This document shows positions 59,740 to 64,000 of a stretch of 64,000 bases of DNA, piece after piece. The translations under genes and the position numbers were made by a program. The DNA is from Diatrype stigma (taxonomy: Eukaryota; Ascomycota; Sordariomycetes; Xylariales; Diatrypaceae). The DNA lies in contig JAKJXP020000045.1 of NCBI GenBank assembly GCA_022225965.2, positions 248,001 through 312,000 on the forward strand. The letters are read 5' to 3'. Position 1 is the stretch's first letter. Every line of letters begins with the position of its first letter. Below the pieces are notes generated by a model. The model was not told the DNA's origin. It was given only the letters and a program-made list of their open reading frames with translations, and did no database searches.

Positions 59740-62700
59740 ATGGTTTCGCTTCTTAGCCTCCCGGCTGAGCTGCTGAGCTATGTCACTCGGGACTTAGACC
59801 AGGAGAGAGACCTAGCAGCTTTGTCTCGATCATGCCAGCACATGTACAATGCTACCATTGCCACGCTCTATCGCCGTGTCAAGGATGATCCGGCAATTTT
59901 TCACCGCGCCGTTAAGGATGGCCATATCCGGACTGTCAAGTATCTGCTGGCCGCTGGCGCTGATCTGAATGTTGCCTGGGTTCAGAACTATGCTCTCAGT
60001 GATCCCATGATGCAACTCAATCGTGTTGATCGCTTGTCACCCCAGCTTATGCGGATGGTCAGTGTTATGGACAAGAAGGAAGCATTAGCCAGAGCGGCAG
60101 AAGGCAACAAGCTGATTGCGGGAACTAACACTCACGACGACCTCAATGGCGAAGAAGATTTCAGCATCTACGAAGACTGGTCTGACGAATGCGATGACAG
60201 CGAATGTGCCAGTGATGAGGATAGCGACGAAATCACCAGCTTCACTGACTACGAAAGTGGCAGTAGCAGTGCCAGCGAGGATGACCATTGGCTCAATGAC
60301 GATCTTGGTGATAAGACACTGCCACGGCAATTCTACTGGACACCCTTGCATATGGCAGTATGCAAAGGTCATGATGAGATTGTTGCATTGCTGCTGGACC
60401 ATGGCGCTAATATTCACGCCCTTTCTCGCGGGTTTTGCATGTGTACATCTCCAGGAGATCGTTTGCCTAAAACCGTCAAGAGCGCCGCATATCCGCTCTG
60501 GAAGCCACTCCATACGGCGATCTGCCATGGCCAGCACTCCATTGCTCGTCTTCTTCTAGAGCGAGGAGCATCGACAAACGTCTCCACAAGAGGTCGAGGA
60601 TTAAGTGAAAGTTGTGTAACAGCTCTCCATTCAGCAGCCTACACCGGATTGCCATGGATGGTACAATTCCTGATAACCCAGGGCTATCAGACCGACGTGG
60701 AGTGCAAAGACCACCTCGGCATGACTCCGTTGAGTTATGCCTATTATACAGGCGCTTGGGATAGCGTTGATCTGCTCGTCAAGCATGGTGCAACTCCTAA
60801 TACCATCCTTGGATCTACGACTTTGGTCAAGCACGCTTGCTTCTACTCACGATTTACGGAGGCTCTTCGCCTTGTTGAGCTCGGTGCCGACGTCCACGCT
60901 ACTTTGGTCCCGACGGAAATGCCTACTTTGCACTGTTGTTGCCAGCACCCGTATATTGACCGCCCCGATGTGAACACCCCAAAGAAAATACGGTATCCCC
61001 CAAGAGCTGCAGAGCAATTGGATGATCGGGAGAAAATGGTCAAGTCTTTGATAAAGGCAGGAGCCAACATTGACGACAAGCACGGACACAAGACCCCTCT
61101 GATTCTAGCTGCGGCTTTTCATGTAGCGGGTGTCGTCGATATACTCCTAGGTGCAGGGGCAGATGCAACGAAGCATGACGGCAATGAGCTGACTGCCTTA
61201 CAAGGCGCATGCGGATCCAATGTCAATTCTCCAAAGGGCACTTTGCTGCACATAGTCAAAGCCTTACTTCCATACGCCTCGTCTTCCCAGGACTACTCAG
61301 AAGCTCTTAATGCTCTATGTTCAAGTCGAAGTCGAATTGAGGACAAAGCGGAGATCGCGGGCCTACTTCTTGAGCGTGGAGCTTCTGGTTGTCTCAAGAA
61401 CCTACTTGGGCAAGAGTCATTTTCTAACGCAATCGTACATGGTAACCTTCAGGTTGCTAACACGCTTCTGGATAACGGACTGAGAGAACCTGTTACGATC
61501 GAACTTATCAAGATAGTTGATAAAGCAATACAGTTAGACAATCCCTCCGGTCTCAAGTACGTTTCCGACAGGTTCCCTAGGAGCAGTGCATTCATTTTGC
61601 GTGGCCGAATACTATTCGCCGCACTGCTGTCCCGGGAGGGGAAATGCGCCCGGTTCCTGATCAAGGCTGGGGCGCCGGTACACTATACGGACCAAGACGG
61701 CACAACAAGTCTGATACGGGCTACGGCCTTCTCCAGCACCACCCTAGCCAGGATGCTCCTTGAACGCGGTGCCGACCCGAACGAGATATCTCACCAGAAC
61801 CATAGCCCACTCTCATTTCCCATCATCCAAGGCAACGTGCGCATGATCCGGCTCTTGCTCGATCATGGTGTAGACAGTAAGTTTTCCTAGCATTGTCTCT
61901 ATATCCTTTTTCAGTGGTTTTTGAACTCTACTACCTCGCAGTGGGTTGTTGCATCTTGATAGCTATGCAGGATGTTTCAGGAGTCACTGAGTTGTCTTCT
62001 AAGAAGAGTAGCTAACTATTGGTTCTGCAGTTCACAGACGAGTTGGTGACCCTAGTACGCATGGAACTAGTCTTGTTGACCTTGTACTGCACGGCCACTA
62101 CCTAGATGCATTGGCAGAAATGGTACATCATGAAGCGTGGTGGAAATCGACCGAGGCCCAGCGCAATGACTATGTAATTAGAGCGTTGCTATCGTCCGCC
62201 GGGCAAGACAGCTTCGCTTTGGGATCCACGCTCAACTACCTCCTCGGTGCAGGAGGCGGAGATCCCGACACACCATGCACGGCGCTTGATGCCAGTCCAT
62301 TGCACCTAGCCGTCCTCTTTGACCAAGGCGAAGCGGTCCGCGTGCTCATGCAACACGGTGCGGACATACATCGCAAGTTGGCGTTTCCCGCGTCGATCCC
62401 ATTTCACGACAGTACACCCTTCGAGTACGCGATCGGAACCCGCAGTGCCTCGCTTCGGCTCGTCGAGTACATGCTCTTGACCTCACCGCTGAAGAACCAC
62501 AGCGGCTTGCCTTCCGATTCGGACTCGGGCTCCGACCTCGGTTCCGACCTGGACGATGCGGACGGCATCCCGCCCCGGCGGTCGATGCACGGAGGCCTGG
62601 ACATAGCGGCGATGCGCCGGACCGAGCCCCTGAACATCGAGCAGCTGTCAATCGACTACATGTACGCGGCGTGCTCGCGCCACAAGCCCGAGGTGTTCCG

Positions 62701-63046
62701 GCTGCTGTTCGGGCCGGTCGGCGGGCTCGACGTCAACCTCCGCGACGCCGACGGCAACACGCCGCTCGCGTTCTTCTGCACGGCGGTCAAGCTCGGGCTC
62801 GAGGACATGGAGTTCACGGCCCCGATGATCGCGGGCCGCTCGGCCGGCTGCGTCCGCGAGCTGCTGCGGCTCGGCGCCGACGTCGGGCTCGCCGACCGCG
62901 CCGGCGCCACGCCCCTCGACAAGGCCGCCGAGATCATGCGGTACAACGGCTACAGCCCGTACCTGAACGAGGTGGCCCGCGTCTGGAACCACGTGTTCGT
63001 CCTCGAGGGCGGGGCGCTGAAGGAGAAGGCTCTGGACGATGCCTGA
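59740..63046 (+). CDS. F-box-like ankyrin-repeat protein
   Basis: Large protein-interaction protein, plausibly a substrate receptor of an SCF ligase or a member of the expanded fungal ankyrin repertoire. Exons 59740-61876 and 62031-63046 (154-nt intron) give 1050 residues. The first in-frame ATG is 59740; it starts an F-box-like helix bundle (VSLLSLPAELLSYVTRDLDQERDLAALSRSC, residues 2-32). The first ankyrin unit (FHRAVKDGHIRTVKYLLAAGADLN) follows directly. An acidic, Ser-rich insert of about 60 residues (ECDDSECASDEDSDE) then precedes some ten further repeats, for example TPLHMAVCKGHDEIVALLLD, SPLSFPIIQGNVRMIRLLLD and SPLHLAVLFDQGEAVRVLMQ. A second acidic patch lies near DSDSGSDLGSDLDDAD. 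The last 400 bases are sharply richer in G/C-ending codons than the rest. Confidence 0.88.
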
Positions 63047-64000
63047 GCGTGATCATATACACACATGTCTGTCAGCCTTCCTGCCAGCCTGCCATACATA
63101 CCAGTCCCAAACCCCTCCATGTTCTTCCAATTAATTCACTACGAAAAAAGTTTGGAGGAAGCGGGTACCGCCGTCAACAACATGACATTTCGTACTCGCA
63201 TTTGCATTGGCATTGGCATTGGCATTGGCATTGGCATTGGCATTGGCATATACACCTATTGAGAATCACAGCTCTATAATACTTGTCCTACAAACACCTG
63301 GATGACTGACTAGTTGCACACCTAGTTTATGTTACGATGTTGTTGATGGGCAGAAGAGAGAGAGCATTTGACGAAAAGGGGCGGTGGGGAGGAGAGGAAA
63401 GGAGAGGAGTCGGAGCTATGGATGTAATGAGGAACCACCTGTTCCGTGCTTTTGCTTTTTTCCTTCTTTTTTCTTTTTTCTTGTTTTTTTCTTCTTTCTT
63501 TTCGTTTTGTTATATCACGACGCATGCAGCATGGATATAGCAATACTTGTTTCGAGGCCACGACTGGATGGACGGACGGATGGACGGATTTGTATTACAG
63601 GAATACCCCCAGGGACAAATGTCCCACCCCACCCCTTTTCCCTTTCGCATTGTGAAGCGGAGGGGGTGGTTTGATTGTATAATATTGCCTAGACTAATGA
63701 CATTGCGTTTTTGCGTTAAGGCACTGATAGGTACCGCCAGTGAATGATGCAATAATATTTGCTTTTCATGAATCACTTGCTTAAGAAGTGAATAGATGGA
63801 ACAACTTACATGACTGTCTTCCCACAGTACCTGTTCATTCTGTGCTGTGTTAAGCTACGATAACAATCCAGCCTAGGTGATAAGATAACGATGACGGCAC
63901 AGCGGGGCATCATCGTGCACAAACCACCTACTGGCCCACCAGCAAGATCGAGCCGCCTCTAGTGGGCTAGTTAGAGACCGGTTAGTGAACGAGGTCCCCA
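63047..64000. other. 3' flank of the ankyrin gene, no further gene seen
   Basis: Contains a GCATTG hexamer array, a 60-nt polypyrimidine run (about 63448-63509) and nothing recognisable as coding. The polypyrimidine run could belong to the promoter of a gene beyond the window. Confidence 0.55.
63204..63248 (+). repeat. GCATTG hexanucleotide array
   Basis: Seven perfect GCATTG units plus GCA, about 160 bp after the stop of the ankyrin gene, probably in its 3' UTR. Confidence 0.95.

Noticed and set aside
63337..63540. Phe/Ser-rich plus-strand frames near the right end
   Set aside because: They are translations of the polypyrimidine run and a GA-rich tract, not genes.

Overview
The window is nuclear DNA of a filamentous ascomycete (Pezizomycotina). 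Sordariomycetes is my best guess; I cannot name the genus. The evidence is short introns (about 45-195 nt) with GTAAGT/GTGAGT-type donors and CTRAC-like branch sites, moderately large gene-free intervals rich in short TAGG/CCTA motifs, and a typical gene set: Vts1, Tfc4, Paf1, Rer1, a Zn(II)2Cys6 regulator, Dal5-family transporters, scytalone dehydratase and an Nha1-type antiporter. I see no rRNA, tRNA, CRISPR or intact transposon. Nineteen protein genes and one probable broken gene are supported.

Layout. 1-6.7 kb: 3' part of the RNA-binding SAM protein Vts1, then TFIIIC subunit Tfc4 (five exons). 7.8-11 kb: a small VOC/glyoxalase-fold protein and a BTB/POZ protein. 11-20 kb: a 3-kb gene-free stretch holding a perfect 30-bp palindrome, a Zn(II)2Cys6 transcription factor and a MARVEL membrane protein. 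20.8-23.3 kb: an eight-cysteine secreted protein and, on the minus strand, a 25-residue metallothionein gene split by two introns that has no ordinary long ORF. 27-34 kb: a large RING / Cys-rich / SH3 protein (minus), mitochondrial enoyl-CoA hydratase (minus) divergent from RER1 (plus). 35-39 kb: PAF1 and a small secreted protein. 41-46 kb: two tandem minus-strand Dal5-family major facilitator genes with a decayed small membrane-protein gene between them. 47.9-51.5 kb: scytalone dehydratase and a single-exon protein with nonapeptide W-L-x-T-x-x-G repeats. 55-63 kb: plasma-membrane Na+/H+ antiporter and an F-box-like ankyrin protein.

The genes do not form one pathway. Vts1, Tfc4, Paf1, Rer1 and enoyl-CoA hydratase are housekeeping (mRNA turnover, Pol III and Pol II transcription, Golgi-to-ER retrieval, fatty-acid oxidation). 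Others suit interaction with the environment: metal binding, DHN-melanin synthesis, solute uptake, ion homeostasis and secreted proteins. The features most worth following up are the hidden metallothionein with a symmetrical promoter element, the palindrome, the nonapeptide-repeat protein, the RING/Cys-rich/SH3 architecture, and abrupt within-gene jumps to near-total G/C third positions in several unrelated genes. All exon boundaries are my reading of splice signals and frames and are unconfirmed by transcripts.
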